Assembly (NCBI GenBank): GCA_027603945.1
Contig: JADIIU010000012.1
Coordinates: forward strand, 124,001-188,000
Reading direction: 5' to 3'
Source: Terramyces sp. JEL0728
Taxonomy: Eukaryota > Chytridiomycota > Chytridiomycetes > Rhizophydiales > Terramycetaceae
DNA: 64,000 nt
A program made the position numbers and the translations under genes. A model generated the notes under the pieces. That model made no database searches. It saw nothing but the letters and a program-made list of their open reading frames with translations, and was not told where the DNA came from. Positions 19,562-31,862 of the stretch are shown piece after piece (the stretch's first letter is position 1; each line of letters opens with the position of its first letter).

Positions 19562-20188
19562 ATGACCATCCTAGAAACCAAAGACGCTGCATATAGCGGA
19601 GCTTACAGCTTGTTTCCAGTAAAAGAATTGATTGGAAACCGACTGCGATTAACCCCAGTAAATTTAACCACCGATGCACAACGCTTGTTTGATATCCAAA
19701 ACGACAACCCAAAATTGTTTGAATTCATGCCTTTTGGCCATTTTGATGATATCAACAAATTTAAAGCTTTTCTTCAATCCATTCTTGACAAACCATCCGG
19801 CTTATTGTATGTGATGCGGCAAATTGATACTGGCTTGATTGTTGGCATGGAGGGCTATTTGAATATTGTTCCGGAACACAAAGTAATGGAAGTTGGCTAC
19901 ATTTTTGTCGATCCTGCTTTCCAAGGAAAAGGGTATGGCTTGGAAGCTTCAATGTTGCTAATTGACCACGCCTTTGCTCTTGGCCAGTACCGAGTGGAAT
20001 GGAAGACTCACCATTTGAATCTCCCTAGCCAGCAGTTGGCCCTGAAACTAGGATATACTCACGAAGGTATTTTCAGAAACCACATGTTTGTCAAAGGAAT
20101 CCACCGAAATTCTTACTACTACTCTATAATTTATCAAGAGTATCCTGCAGTCAAAGAAAAGTACATTGCAATGTTGAATAAACATTAA
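19562..20188 (+). CDS. GNAT-family N-acetyltransferase (RimJ/RimL type)
   Basis: Intronless, 208 residues from MTILETKDAAYSG. The acetyl-CoA site is visible as VDPAFQGKGYGLEASMLL at about 122-140 (the Q/R-x-x-G-x-G/A motif). The N-terminal GNRLRLTPVNLTTDAQRLF and the C-terminal QLALKLGYTHEGIFRNH follow the Acetyltransf_3 plan used for N-terminal and small-molecule amine acetylation. The substrate is unknown. Similar proteins in fungi are annotated only as GNAT domain. It is unidirectional with NUBPL, with 96 bp between genes. Confidence 0.85.
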   Translation: MTILETKDAAYSGAYSLFPVKELIGNRLRLTPVNLTTDAQRLFDIQNDNPKLFEFMPFGHFDDINKFKAFLQSILDKPSGLLYVMRQIDTGLIVGMEGYLNIVPEHKVMEVGYIFVDPAFQGKGYGLEASMLLIDHAFALGQYRVEWKTHHLNLPSQQLALKLGYTHEGIFRNHMFVKGIHRNSYYYSIIYQEYPAVKEKYIAMLNKH

Positions 20189-20279
20189 TTTGAAGCGTAA
20201 ACAAACCAGACTCCATTGTCTGCATAATGCAAACATAAACAAACCATTCATATAAATAGGGCTGAAAATATTTACACTA

Positions 20280-21711
20280 ATGATCTCTGCATTATTATTT
20301 GCCGTGCAAGTACTGTCCGTGCAGGTATCGTCGCAAACTTGCTCCAATCCAGTAAAACACGTCGAATGGAGAGAATTAACAAGTCAGCAACAAACCAATT
20401 ACGCGAATGCGATCAATTGCCTGTTGGGAAAGCCATCGAAAATGTCGAGATTGCTTCGTATTAACAGCGCGTTGGAAGATTTGGCGTATGTCCACAACTA
20501 CGATGCTGCCAACATCCACAATACTGTAAGAGCGTTTAATATTAGGCTCAATTCTTTGCTTGGCACAGAGCATTGGTGGCAATTCTTGCTTACACTCTAA
20601 ACGATAGATGTGGGTACACTGATCCAATTCCATTCTGGGACTGGAGTGCGGATTCGCAAGCTCCTGACGCATCTTCAATCTGGAACACTTTCGGAAAGGC
20701 TTCCAACTATAACGGGAATTGCTTTGCTGATGGCGCTTTCGCAAACCTAATTGTTCAGTTTGGCGGTCAGCATTGTGTTACTAGAGGCTTTGTAAGCGCT
20801 GCTCAGTCAACGTCTGGAATGGGAGTAACCTCAGGGGCCATCTACGGTGCTATGTATTCGCCAGAACAGCTTGCACCAATTATGAACTACCCTGATTTTG
20901 GGTCATTCCACGGATGGATGGAAGGGCTTCCTCACAACAATATTCAGTATATTTCTTTAACCATAGTATGGGTATCGGCGGTGAAATGGGCAACCCTTCA
21001 ATATCCCCTAACGATCCAATATTCTACATGCACCATGGTAATCTAGACAGACTGTACTATCAATGGCAAAATATGGATCCCCCAAACAGAATGTTCCAAT
21101 ATTCCGGAAACAATGGACCATCATATCCAAATAACCCAGTTGCAAGCACCAGTGATACTATGTTCTTTTACGGTTTAATCCCAGATTGCTACGTGCTTGA
21201 TTTCATGGATCTTTCTCTAGGAGGAGCCGGTGGATTAGGGTGTGCAACGTATTCCAACTCGATCACGGTAGCCCAAGCAAGTACCAGCAGCGGCGTGAGC
21301 AAAAGAGGAACGTATGGAGAGTCTAAAGTCACTGACAAATACACGCCAGATTCCTTTGACCGCACTCACGCTTACAATATCAGATATCCAAACCGGCTTT
21401 CTGATGAATTCTTGCGAAAATGGATGTATTCTGAGGATGATATCAAGCGTGTTCATGATATGGAAGACTACATTAGAAACTATACGGATCACCTCAATAG
21501 TCTGCCTTTGGAATTCCCAAGTCGCCTGGGTAGGACAAAGAAGGTAACTATGGACGGGGATAAGGTGATTGTCAAGGATGTGAAGTGGCAATCAAAGTCA
21601 AAGGCTGAATACAAAAGTGAACAAACACTATTGAACACACTTGCCAAATCATACAAGAAAACGCCTCCAACCGCACAAACTTACTACCGAAAGCATTACC
21701 ACCATCATTGA
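20280..21711 (+). CDS. Secreted tyrosinase (type-3 copper enzyme)
   Basis: Exons 20280-20525, 20546-20946, 20967-21711; introns of 20 nt; 463 residues. Tyrosinases oxidise phenols to quinones in melanin formation or wall cross-linking. A signal peptide is clear (MISALLFAVQVLSVQVSS). The CuA site reads YVHNYDAANIHNTAQFFAWH; the CuB site reads PHNNIHMGIGGEM, then NDPIFYMHHGNLDRLYYQWQ. Intron 1 cuts CuA and intron 2 cuts CuB, and both must be spliced to make an active protein. PIPFWDWSADS is also typical. The last 170 residues are hydrophilic, with a possible processing site (VSKRGTYGE), and the protein ends in three histidines. It lies 41 bp from the convergent surface-protein gene. Confidence 0.93.
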
Positions 21712-21752
21712 AATAAATTCTGTCCATTTGAATTGCGGTAATCGATATTTAT

Positions 21753-22310
21753 TTAAACGTTCCACAAACAAATAAAGACAAGGGCGGACACCGTTAGTTG
21801 TGACCCACTGTTGATTTTAGGATAGGTTCCAGTGGTCGCAGCACTTCCATTTGAACCGCTGCTTGATCCAGAACCGCTGCTTGATCCTGAACTACCGGAG
21901 CTTGAAGAGCTACTGGAAGACCCAGGGTTGACGTTAGAGATAAAAGTAGTAGCTTGTGGTACAATTGCTCGAGTGGTTTGAGGGGTGAATTGCTGTTGAG
22001 CAATACAGTATTGAGTAGACATGGCTTGGTATGCGTTAGCTGCAGGATCGCTGGGACAGAATGTTTTGTAGCAACCCAAGCCGCCTTGAGACATTTTGCA
22101 CATACATGTATAGTAAACTAATTGTGACTGGGTTGCCAACAACGGTGCACATGCTCCTGGGACATCGGCGATTCCAGACAATGCCTGGCCAGTCGGTGAA
22201 ACCAATGTATTTGTCAAGCAGTTTTGAATCTGAGTTTGGGAAACGAGGTCATCGCAAAGACCGTTAGTTGCTGAAGCTGAAGCTTGTTGTAATAAGAGAG
22301 CCAAAATCAT
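21753..22310 (-). CDS. Cysteine-rich secreted protein, probably GPI-anchored (paralogue of 36705-37223)
   Basis: Intronless, 185 residues. A signal peptide (MILALLLQQASASA) precedes a domain with eight cysteines in the order CDD, QNCL, GAC, YYTCMC, LGCYKTFC, QYC. A Ser/Gly stalk follows (runs of SSSGSSGSS), and a hydrophobic tail (LTVSALVFICLWNV) fits a GPI-attachment signal. The Cys spacing and the phrase CYKxFCP recur in the 36705-37223 protein. CFEM domains also have eight cysteines, but the spacing here does not convincingly match. Function is unknown; a cell-surface role is inferred. Confidence 0.85.
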   Translation of the reverse strand: MILALLLQQASASATNGLCDDLVSQTQIQNCLTNTLVSPTGQALSGIADVPGACAPLLATQSQLVYYTCMCKMSQGGLGCYKTFCPSDPAANAYQAMSTQYCIAQQQFTPQTTRAIVPQATTFISNVNPGSSSSSSSSGSSGSSSGSGSSSGSNGSAATTGTYPKINSGSQLTVSALVFICLWNV

Positions 22311-22403
22311 TTCGGTTTCATATTTACTTTGTAGTTTATATGCAAATGATTTTGTTTGTTTACAAATAAACCCTCCCCTCCTATTGATTTCAATGCTATA
22401 ATA

Positions 22404-22571
22404 ATGCTCTGGCAACAGAACATTTCCAAATACCCTGGCAACCGCAAATTATCTGAGCTGCTGCTCATGAATGCTGCTAGAAAGCCATTGGATACAGATT
22501 CAAACGAAATGAAAAGCAGGGTTTACACACTGTTTATTCAGAGCAAAATAGAAGACTTGACTACCCGGTAA
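22404..22571 (+). CDS. Small hypothetical protein (55 residues)
   Basis: Short single-exon frame beginning MLWQQNISKYPGNRKLSELL and ending in SKIEDLTTR. It is hydrophilic, with no transmembrane segment and no cysteine pattern. It lies 93 bp from the divergent surface-protein start and 70 bp before thiolase, so a small gene would fit the local spacing. The frame could continue through an intron after its end, but I found no convincing acceptor. I cannot name a family. It could be a small mitochondrial or complex-subunit protein, or not a gene at all. Confidence 0.35.
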   Translation: MLWQQNISKYPGNRKLSELLLMNAARKPLDTDSNEMKSRVYTLFIQSKIEDLTTR

Positions 22572-22641
22572 ACGTAGCAGCAAATATATAAAAAGTTCCA
22601 TGACTTCCATTAAATGATAATTTAATTTTTCTATTTTTGAA

Positions 22642-23960
<1,319 letters not shown>

Positions 23961-24035
23961 ATAAATCGTTCATATGAGCCTTTTGTTTATTACTCTTTAA
24001 TCATGCTACAATTAGTCTATTTATTTAGTTTGGCG

Positions 24036-25836
24036 TTAGCAGGTAAAGATCTTCTGGATTTTGTGCCTGGTTTTACTAGCATTAATAAGCAATTTACCTT
24101 CTTTCGCCAGCTCCAACAGCATCGACTTTCTCCTCTTATTCTTCTTTTTTCCAGCAATCCTAATCTTGGATTTTCCATTATCAGATTCGCTGGACGAATC
24201 AGAGTCGCCTCCAGATTCCCCGCTTGAAGATTCCTCGGCAGAGACTATTGGTTTCTGGCTTGATCTAGTTTGTACAACCTCTGCGGTAATCTGGGACAGC
24301 GATCTGAATTTTTGGCCTTGCTTCATACTGGAAAATGGATTCACAATTTCAGATTTTGTCTTTTTCGAAATTGCCAACGAACTTATCCTCACTGATTTAG
24401 TACTTTTTGGTTTTTCTGGAATGGAAGGCTGAGAATTAAATATTGAACTTCCAGGAACTGATTCAAGGTCGGGCAATACTTTTGCTGATTGTTTTGACGG
24501 AGGAAGGGTGATATCCAAAATATGATCCTGGCCTTCAAATAGCCCTCCGATTTTTAAATCAATCGGGCTTGTTTGAGTCAACCCTTCTTGAGTGGGAGTG
24601 TCTTCCATATTTACAGATTTGATTCTGAATTCTTCGCTGCTTTCCATCTCATGGCAGAGTCCCATTTCAAAAATATGTGGGATATCGTCGCCAAATAGTT
24701 TTAACGGCTTGGATTTCCCCAGAGAAATTGTGTTGACTTTTGGACTAATTTTAGAATTGCTGGTTAAGACTGGACTGACGATGGGATTTCCAAGCACCTC
24801 AGACATCTGTGATGCTTCTTCGTCTCTTTTCTGCGAATTTGATTCCAGATTTTTCAATAATTCTCTCTTTCTCGCTCTCCTTCCTTTTTTCTTTTCTGGT
24901 TCTGTCCCTTCCGTAGGAGTCTTTGCCCTTGGGGTTGGCGCCAGATTAATGTCCCTTATCAAAAAGTCCACCTCTTCATCTATGTTAAATATTTTATACC
25001 CAGCTCTTCTTTTTCAGAATTTTCCTTTTCCACATTTTCAAATGGCTGGGAAAGTATTTCTTTAATTTCATTTTCTGCTGGTGAAGGCACACTGTTTTGA
25101 TCTTCCTGTGTAGTAACTGCCCCTCCACTTGAAAGTTCTTTGCTTTGAGTGTCGAGATCAGCAATTTCAACGTCACCCACTCGTCCCTTGGCTTTTTCTT
25201 CATCGCTAAACGTTTCGATTTCATCCACTATCTGAACTTCAGAAGTTTTGGTTTGGTCGGTTTCGCTGAGATCTTCGTCTGACTTGTATCCGGATATTTT
25301 GGAAGCAGTGGAGGCTGAATCATTACCACTTTCAAATATCTGTTCAATCAGCAAAGTTTCTTTTTCGTTGGCTTTGATTTTGTCCAGTAATAAGGTATTT
25401 AAATCATTGGGAATTCCATTTTTAATTTTTGGGCAAAGTCGAGCTTGACTATCTGGGATTATCTGATCAGTATTTAACCGCTTCTTTGGAGCTAAATCGT
25501 CCGACAATTTCCTTTTCACTTTGTCCATTGGCAGGGCAATACATTCAATGCAGTCATTAGAATCAAAACAATCCTTGACTTGCAGCATCTCCGGAACTAC
25601 CGCTCCAAACTTGTTTTTGAAAATCATTCTATTCGAGATTCTACATTAGTATATGAGTACTGTTTGTGATTTGCTGACAAGTAGAAATTAATGGTTTCAA
25701 AAGTTTCTTTGGTATTGTCCCTCAATTGGGATATCAGGGTTGTTTCTGGTACCACTACTAGTAGTTTGTGCTGGCTGATAGCTTCTATGGCGGAAAACGA
25801 GTTGGAAATCGTCAAATCCACATTTAACCTTATCAT
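24036..25836 (-). CDS. Large disordered nuclear-type protein, possibly coilin-like
   Basis: Exons 25661-25836, 25000-25640, 24036-24979; introns of 20 nt; 586 residues. The first 95 residues look folded (MIRLNVDLTISNSFSAIEAI, LRDNTKETFETINFYL, FGAVVPEMLQVKDCFDSNDC). The pattern resembles the ubiquitin-like N-terminal domain of coilin, where a similar 'gall-LP..-....-DND' segment occurs. The rest is acidic and Ser-rich, with basic patches (KKKGRRARKREL, KKKNKRRKS). Coilin organises Cajal bodies, and fungal relatives such as Mug174 are very divergent. The link is a weak resemblance from memory. A nucleolar or chromatin-associated scaffold is equally possible. Confidence 0.7.
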
Positions 25837-25867
25837 TTTTGAGAAAAAAAAATTAAATCAGGGCAAT

Positions 25868-26983
25868 TTATTCTTCGATTATTCTCGTTAGGGCCTGTAA
25901 TAGTGCGACCATAATACTTCCGACCACTCTTACTCTTAATCCTCTATACAGCTCCCTGATTCCGCCCTCTTCGTTTGATATGCGGTAAAATGTGTCCAGA
26001 ACACCAGTGTAGGGAAATCTACTCAGTGAAACGCAACTGATGAATTCCCGATCATCCTTCTCTGTCTTTGGAGCTTTTCTAATCACCTGGCATTGCAGCC
26101 TCCTTCGTATTGTTTCAATCGGAAGCATAATCAGTGCTTCCAAGACATTGACGGCCAATTCTACGTTAAAAGTTAAATACCAGTAGCAGTGAATATTAGC
26201 GACGAAGATGAGCCAAATATCCGATCTACTATTAGAGGGGTGCAGTTTTGAAATACGGGCGATAATGAATGATATAATAAGGTTGGAATAAATAAGTGCG
26301 GAGTGAAATAAATGCCAAAAAATGAATCTGGGTATTCTTCAGTTATAATCGTGCCGAGTGCATGCAACGTGGTTCTATATTTTCTATAATGTTTTTTAGA
26401 TGTCTGTACTATTTGTCTTGTTAAACCAGCTGTACCTTGATTGAACCAACTCCAATGGCGACAAGATTATACCAGTGAGGGTATGACTTGCCAATAACGA
26501 AATAAATTGATATCCAGGATGCATGGTATGCGCGAGCGGTATGTGGTTAGTGGTAAACATCCTCAAAATTGATGATTGTATGAATGATCCTGTCCACCGT
26601 CTCCAGAAATACGTCTGGTGTCCTGCAGTTTAATGATAGGTACCTTTCCACAGAGATGCGAGCCCCTCGTCTTTTGAATTAACAATATTCCCAAATATTG
26701 TCCATGTAGTGGATAAATTTTTAATTTGAAATTGATTCAATTCGCCTGCAGGAACAAGATACCCATCCACATCCACAATTTGCTCCTGCTCTTCTGTTTT
26801 CCCTTTGAATTGCATCTGCTTGAGTACCAGTGCATTCTCGAATGGTGTTGTCATTAAAATGGAGGTGTATCTTGCTCCAATGTATATCAAATGATAATAT
26901 AAAGGGGTCGGCTTGTTTGAAAATTGATTCCCTAGCTTAACAACCTGTGGCCAGTCGTCCGGATCAGTGATAAACTCTTCCAT
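25868..26983 (-). CDS. UGO1: Ugo1/SLC25A46-like mitochondrial outer-membrane carrier
   Basis: Exons 26644-26983, 26436-26622, 26181-26416, 25868-26160; introns 21, 19 and 20 nt; 351 residues. It has the mitochondrial carrier fold with altered repeat motifs: TTPFENALVLKQMQ, LSPLELVQSRQIVQT and LPIETIRRRLQCQV replace the usual Px[DE]xx[KR]. The opening DPDDWP recalls fungal Ugo1, which links Fzo1 and Mgm1 in mitochondrial fusion. Helices such as LASHTLTGIILSPLELV are visible. An upstream TTG-initiated extension is open, but the first ATG (MEEFITDPDDW) is preferred. The call as Ugo1 rather than a transporting carrier rests on the P-[FLI]-E-x motifs and the N-terminus. Confidence 0.78.
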
Positions 26984-27086
26984 TGTCCTGTTGAAATGAG
27001 ATGAGTGGGAATTTTCCACCAGCCACCTTTCTCGAATACAGCCATCTGCCCAACCCTTCAATTTTTCTTTCGATCTGTGATCTACA

Positions 27087-28934
27087 ATGAGTCAAAATAA
27101 CGCTTTAGCTATTGGAGGATCAAGAGTTTCTGGACAAGAAATTAGAAACCAAAATGGTACTTTAATTTAACGACAGTGATGGCAGTTCAGTCTGTAGCTA
27201 ATATTGTAAAAAGTTCGCTTGGTCCAGTTGGTTTGGATAAGATGATCGTCGATGATATTGGGGTAGATTATATTAACAATAGGATGTAACCATTTCCAAC
27301 GATGGGGCAACTATCTTGAAATTACTTGAAGTTGAACACCCTGCTGCAAAAGTACTTGTGGAACTAGCAGAACAACAAGACAAGGAAGTGGGTGATGGTA
27401 CCACCTCCGTGGTATTGATTGCTTCAGAATTACTAAGAAGAGCCAACGAGTTGGTCAAAAACAAGATTCATCCAACCACTGTCATTTCAGGATATAGAAT
27501 GGCGTCCAAAGAAGCTGTCAAGTTTATTGTAGATCAAATGACTACTAAAGTTGACAAGCTTGGTAGAGAATGCTTGATTAATGTTGCAAAGACTTCCATG
27601 TCTTCCAAGATTATTGGATCGTAAGTACGCCAGATCAATGGTACAAACTGGCTGTTGACTAGTTTTGTATTGTAGTGGGCAGCAGTAAAGAGATCATGAT
27701 CAGATCTATCCATTTTTGAGCGATCTAACAGTAGAGATGACGAGTTCTTTTCAAACATGGTTGTTGATGCAATTACGGCCGTTAAATCAACCAACAACAG
27801 GGGAGAAGTAAAATATCCAATCAAAGCTATTAATATTTTAAAAGCTCACGGAAAGGGTGTAAAGGAATCCATTTTAGTTAAAGGCTATGCGCTCAACTGC
27901 ACAGTTGCTTCACAGGCAATGAAAACCAAAGTAACCGGTGCCAAAATTGCCTGTCTTGATATCAACCTTCAAAAAGCGCGCATGCACTTGGGTGTAAACA
28001 TTGTTATCGACGATCCTGATAAATTAGAAGCAATTAGAAGACGTGAAATTGAAATTACAACTGAAAGAATCCAAAAGATATTAGCCACCGGGGCAAACGT
28101 TATCCTTACAACCAAGGGGATTGATGACATGTGCTTGAAATTGTTTGTTGAAGCAGGAGCAATGGCTGTGAGAAGATGTAAAAAAGAAGACTTGAAGCGT
28201 ATTGCAAAAGCTACTGGAGGTAATTTTCCATTAAAATAGCCACTTTTGTTTCCACTTTGGCTGATATGGAAGGCGAAGAGACTTTCGAAGCATCTGCTTT
28301 AGGTTACGCAGAAGAGGTTGTCCAAGAAAGAATTTCTGATGACGAATGTATCCTTGTTAAAGGCACAAAAGTGCATTCTTCTGCATCTTTGATCTTGCGT
28401 GGAGCCAATGACTTTATGTTGGAAGAAATGGAAAGATCAATCCACGATTGTCTCTGTGCTGTCAAGCGCACTCTCGAATCAAACGCAGTTGTTCCTGGAG
28501 GGGGTTGTGTTGAAGCTGCACTTTCAATTTACCTCGAAAACTATGCTACCACTGTAGCTTCCCGTGAACAGCTTGCGATTGCGGAATATGCTCAATCGCT
28601 ATTGACTATCCCAAAGATATTGGCAGTCAACGCTGCTAAAGATTCAACCGATCTAGTCGCCAAATTGAGAGCTTACCACAATGCTGCTCAAGAACCTGAT
28701 GCTTCCGAAGCAAAGAAGGCTCTAAAGTTCACCGGGATGGACCTGGTTAAAGGTGTTGTTCGTGATAACTTAAATGCTGGTGTACTTGAACCAGCAATGT
28801 CCAAACTCAAAAGTTTGAAAGCTGCAACTGAAGCTGCGATCGCCATGTTGCGTATTGAGTAAGCTGTTTTTAACGTTAGCGATATGATTAAAATCCATCC
28901 TGAACCGGAAAGAGAAGATCCTCACGGACATTAG
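27087..28934 (+). CDS. CCT1: CCT/TRiC chaperonin subunit alpha (TCP-1)
   Basis: Exons 27087-27156, 27177-27262, 27283-27620, 27735-28219, 28240-28858, 28880-28934; introns 20, 20, 114, 20 and 21 nt; 550 residues. TCP-1 alpha is one of eight subunits of the cytosolic chaperonin that folds actin and tubulin. [20 protein letters not shown] is followed by the ATP motif [37 protein letters not shown] is alpha-type, and [14 protein letters not shown] is typical of CCT subunits. The last exon restores the alpha-type end ([13 protein letters not shown]). The third intron is an outlier at 114 nt; all others are 20-21 nt. Confidence 0.97.
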
Positions 28935-29015
28935 TTGGCTTCAATAATAAATTTTGATGTTTTTAATGGGATTAATTGACTGGTATTTTTTTCGTTTGCA
29001 AAACAGAAAATCCTC

Positions 29016-30414
29016 ATGGTAAATACAACACAGTGGCCTCCACCAATAGACTCCTACAAATCAAATCTTTCACATTCTAAAGAAAGGATCGCTTATCTGC
29101 ACTGCAACGAGGTTGGAACTTTTCATTATGGCGATGGCCACCCAATGAAGCCTGCTCGACTTGCTTTAACTCACAACCTAGTTGTAGGCTATGGCCTTCA
29201 TAAAAAAATGAGTATGTATGCACCTCGCAAAGCAACTGATGAAGAAATAGCAGAATTTCACAGCGAAGATTATGTGGAGTTTATCAAACGAGTATCGCCT
29301 TCCAACTATCCCAACTACCAAAAATTCCAGTCTAGATTTAATATTGGAGTGGATGACTGTCCGGTTTTTGATGGGCTATATGATTTCTGTGCGATATCTG
29401 CTGGAAGCTCGATCGAAGGTGCAAGAAAGATCAACAGTGGAGTAGCTGATATAGCTATTAACTGGTCTGGCGGGTTACATCACGCCAAGAAAGTTGAAGC
29501 ATCTGGGTTTTGTTATATAAATGATATTGTGCTAGGGATAATGGAACTCTTGCGGTATTCCTTGCTAATGCAGATTTCACCCCAGGGTTTTGTATATTGA
29601 TATAGATGTTCATCATGGTGATGGTGTGCAGGAGGCATTCTATTTGTCTGATAGAGTTATGACTGCCTCTTTCCACAGATATGATGGCCAGTTCTTTCCA
29701 GGCACTGGCGCAGTTGATGAAATTGGATCGCAGGACGGAAAATACTATTCGATCAACGTTCCGTTGCATGAGCACATTGATGACGCATCCTACCAGTATA
29801 TCTTTCAAAAGACTATGCAAGGAATTATGCAAAGTTTCAGACCGTCGGCTGTAGTTTTACAATGCGGTGCTGATTCTTTGGCTGGAGATCGACTGGGAAG
29901 TTTCAATCTGTCGATAAAGGGCCATGGAGAATGTGTTAATTATATGAAATCCTTCAAGGTGCCGCTGTTGGTTTTGGGAGGTGGAGGGTACACGATTAGG
30001 AATGTAGCTAGATGCTGGACCTATGAAACATCAGTGTTGACAGAAACCGCACTATCCAACGAACTGCCTTACAACGAGTATCTATCGCATTACGGCCCAG
30101 ATTACAAACTACATCCTCCAATCGTGGATCCTACATTAGACAATGCAAACTCCAAAGGATATTTGAATAATATTCTGCAAAAAGTCAATGATTATTTGAA
30201 ATTCCTTGATGGTGCCCCATCTGTACAAATGCAACAAATCCCACCATCCTTTTCTGCAGTCGACAATGATAATGATGTATTGGTGAATTAACTGTAGATG
30301 TACGACGAAGAAGATCAATATCCAGAGAGGAAAAAGCTGCTTTCAAGGAAGCAGGATGTAGGGGAATATTATGAAGATGACCAAGACCAAGACGAAGAAA
30401 TGGATAATGAATAA
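29016..30414 (+). CDS. RPD3: Class I histone deacetylase (RPD3/HDAC1 type)
   Basis: Exons 29016-29554, 29574-30276, 30298-30414; introns 19 and 21 nt; 452 residues. The enzyme removes acetyl groups from histone tails within Sin3 or NuRD-like complexes. Zinc and charge-relay residues are visible in [20 protein letters not shown], the metal-binding [17 protein letters not shown], and [28 protein letters not shown] and the [18 protein letters not shown] segment are class I marks. Splicing the last intron gives an acidic tail ([10 protein letters not shown]), which is usual in Rpd3 and HDAC1/2. Without it the frame would stop 39 residues earlier. Confidence 0.97.
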
Positions 30415-30457
30415 CTTAATATAATGCCGTAATTGCTATTTGTTATATTACATAGTA

Positions 30458-30627
30458 TCAAGAGTTGGACACTTTCCGCACCGCCATCATCCCAACAGCA
30501 ATTCCCAGAAAAGCGAGAAGTTTGAACACTGCTGCGTTGCTGATGTCTTTAGTCTCTTCAAACGATCTAGGTTGGCTTGCAATTACCTGAAATCCTTGAA
30601 TATTTTCTTAAAATCCGGAACTGGCAT
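30458..30627 (-). CDS. Tiny single-pass membrane protein (49 residues)
   Basis: Exons 30587-30627 and 30458-30566 with a 20-nt intron; 49 residues. It reads MPVPDFKKIFKDF, then RSFEETKDISNAAVFKL, then a hydrophobic stretch LLAFLGIAVGMMAVRKV. The intron has standard ends and a CCTAG end, the frame is closed by TGA, and it fits neatly between HDAC and RPB4. It is too short for a confident family. Small ER or mitochondrial membrane factors (Vma21-like, SPC or COX assembly proteins) have similar size, but no motif decides. Support is the splice pattern, the ATG and the plausible membrane helix. Confidence 0.5.
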
Positions 30628-30665
30628 GCAGGTAAATTTTTCAAACTTTTTTCAATTGCAAATCT

Positions 30666-31118
30666 ATGAGTGTGAGACATCGTCAAATAGTGGAAGAGGA
30701 AAACGCAAATAATTGCGAATTTGGTTCAGAATTTCAAAATGTTCAATGTCTATTAATTTCTGAAGTTAAAGTATTGCTGGAAATGAACAAGGAAAGAAAA
30801 AAGCAGCAGTCAGGAGACGATTCAATTTCAGAGTAATTAAATATTTACCCAGAATGATGCAGAAGACTATAGATTACTGCCAGAAATTCTCGAGGTTCAA
30901 AAACAAGCAAACAGTAAAGCAGATCCGATCACTATTCCCAGACGACCAATACCACGAATTCGAGATGGCACAATTGGCTAATCTTGCATGCGAAAGCGCC
31001 GAAGAAGCAGTGACGTTGATTCCAAGGTGATTTGTGCTAATATAGCTTGGAACGAATCCCGGAAGACGAGTTGCAGTTAAAATTAAACGAATTGTCAGAT
31101 ATGCGCAAATATCAGTAA
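30666..31118 (+). CDS. RPB4: RNA polymerase II subunit Rpb4
   Basis: Exons 30666-30832, 30853-31026, 31046-31118; introns 20 and 19 nt; 137 residues. Rpb4 forms the stalk of RNA polymerase II with Rpb7 and acts in initiation and mRNA export. Diagnostic segments are QTVKQIRSLFPDDQYHEFE, then AQLANLACESAEEAVTLIPS and the closing LERIPEDELQLKLNELSD. The final intron falls inside the LIPSLE signature, so the family alignment proves it. It is divergent from the 49-residue gene (38 bp between starts) and convergent with the next gene (11 bp between stops). Confidence 0.95.
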
Positions 31119-31129
31119 TAAATAGCGAT

Positions 31130-31820
31130 TTATTTCTTTTTGGACAGTTGGAATGATACGGAGGTTGGAACTGTTTTTGAATCCAGAATTTTAAAATTCT
31201 TTAGCACTAAATTAAAAGGGAATTACCAGGTGCTCTCTTTACGGATTCACGATATAAGTGATTGTTTCTGAACTCTAGTAAATTTGGATCAATTGGGTTT
31301 GATATTCTGTTCTTTGCAACTGTGACAGTGATATTACCATGCTGAGCGCTATTTAGCTTCTGTTCTAGTCTCACATGAGAGTTTTTGATTTTGGGCTGTT
31401 CCGCGGCGATTTCTTCCTCTTCCTCCTGTGCTGCTTCTATAATTTCTTGTGGTAATAATCTGGCCCTTTTCTGCTGCTGCTGGAGCGAATTTTTCAAATC
31501 CCGTTCCCTTCTCTTTTGCTTTAATTGCTTTTGAGATCTGGATTAATTCATCAATACTCTAATTTCTTTAATTTTTCTTTGTTTTGTAAATACAGAGCAT
31601 TTTCCTTTGACTTGACAGTGGAAATTTCCTCTGGCTCTTCTTCACTGTCGCTATCCTGCTGTTCAAGTTCGCCTTCAGCTTCATCCTGAGATTCTTCCTT
31701 TTCTTCATCGGATTCTATCTCAGAGTAAACTTGTTCATCTGAATTCCATTCATCTTCCCCACTCTCTTTCTTTGCTGAGTCTGCCTTTCTTTTTTGAGAC
31801 TTGGTGATACTCTTGGCCAT
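31130..31820 (-). CDS. Acidic/basic coiled-coil nuclear protein, possibly Utp16/Bud21-like
   Basis: Exons 31558-31820, 31227-31537, 31130-31206; introns of 20 nt; 216 residues. The N-terminus is basic (MAKSITKSQKRKADSAKK), then a long Glu/Ser/Asp run, then a basic coiled coil (LRSQKQLKQKRRERDLKN). The C-terminal part contains NPIDPNLLEFRNNHLYRESV and ends in lysines. The acidic-basic layout and the conserved-looking C-terminal block resemble the small U3 snoRNA-associated family (Utp16/Bud21), which acts in early 18S rRNA processing. That link is from memory and uncertain. A general nucleolar protein is the safe reading. Confidence 0.6.
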
Positions 31821-31862
31821 TATTTTTTGAGAAAAAAAGAAAAAATATTGAGTTATACAAAT

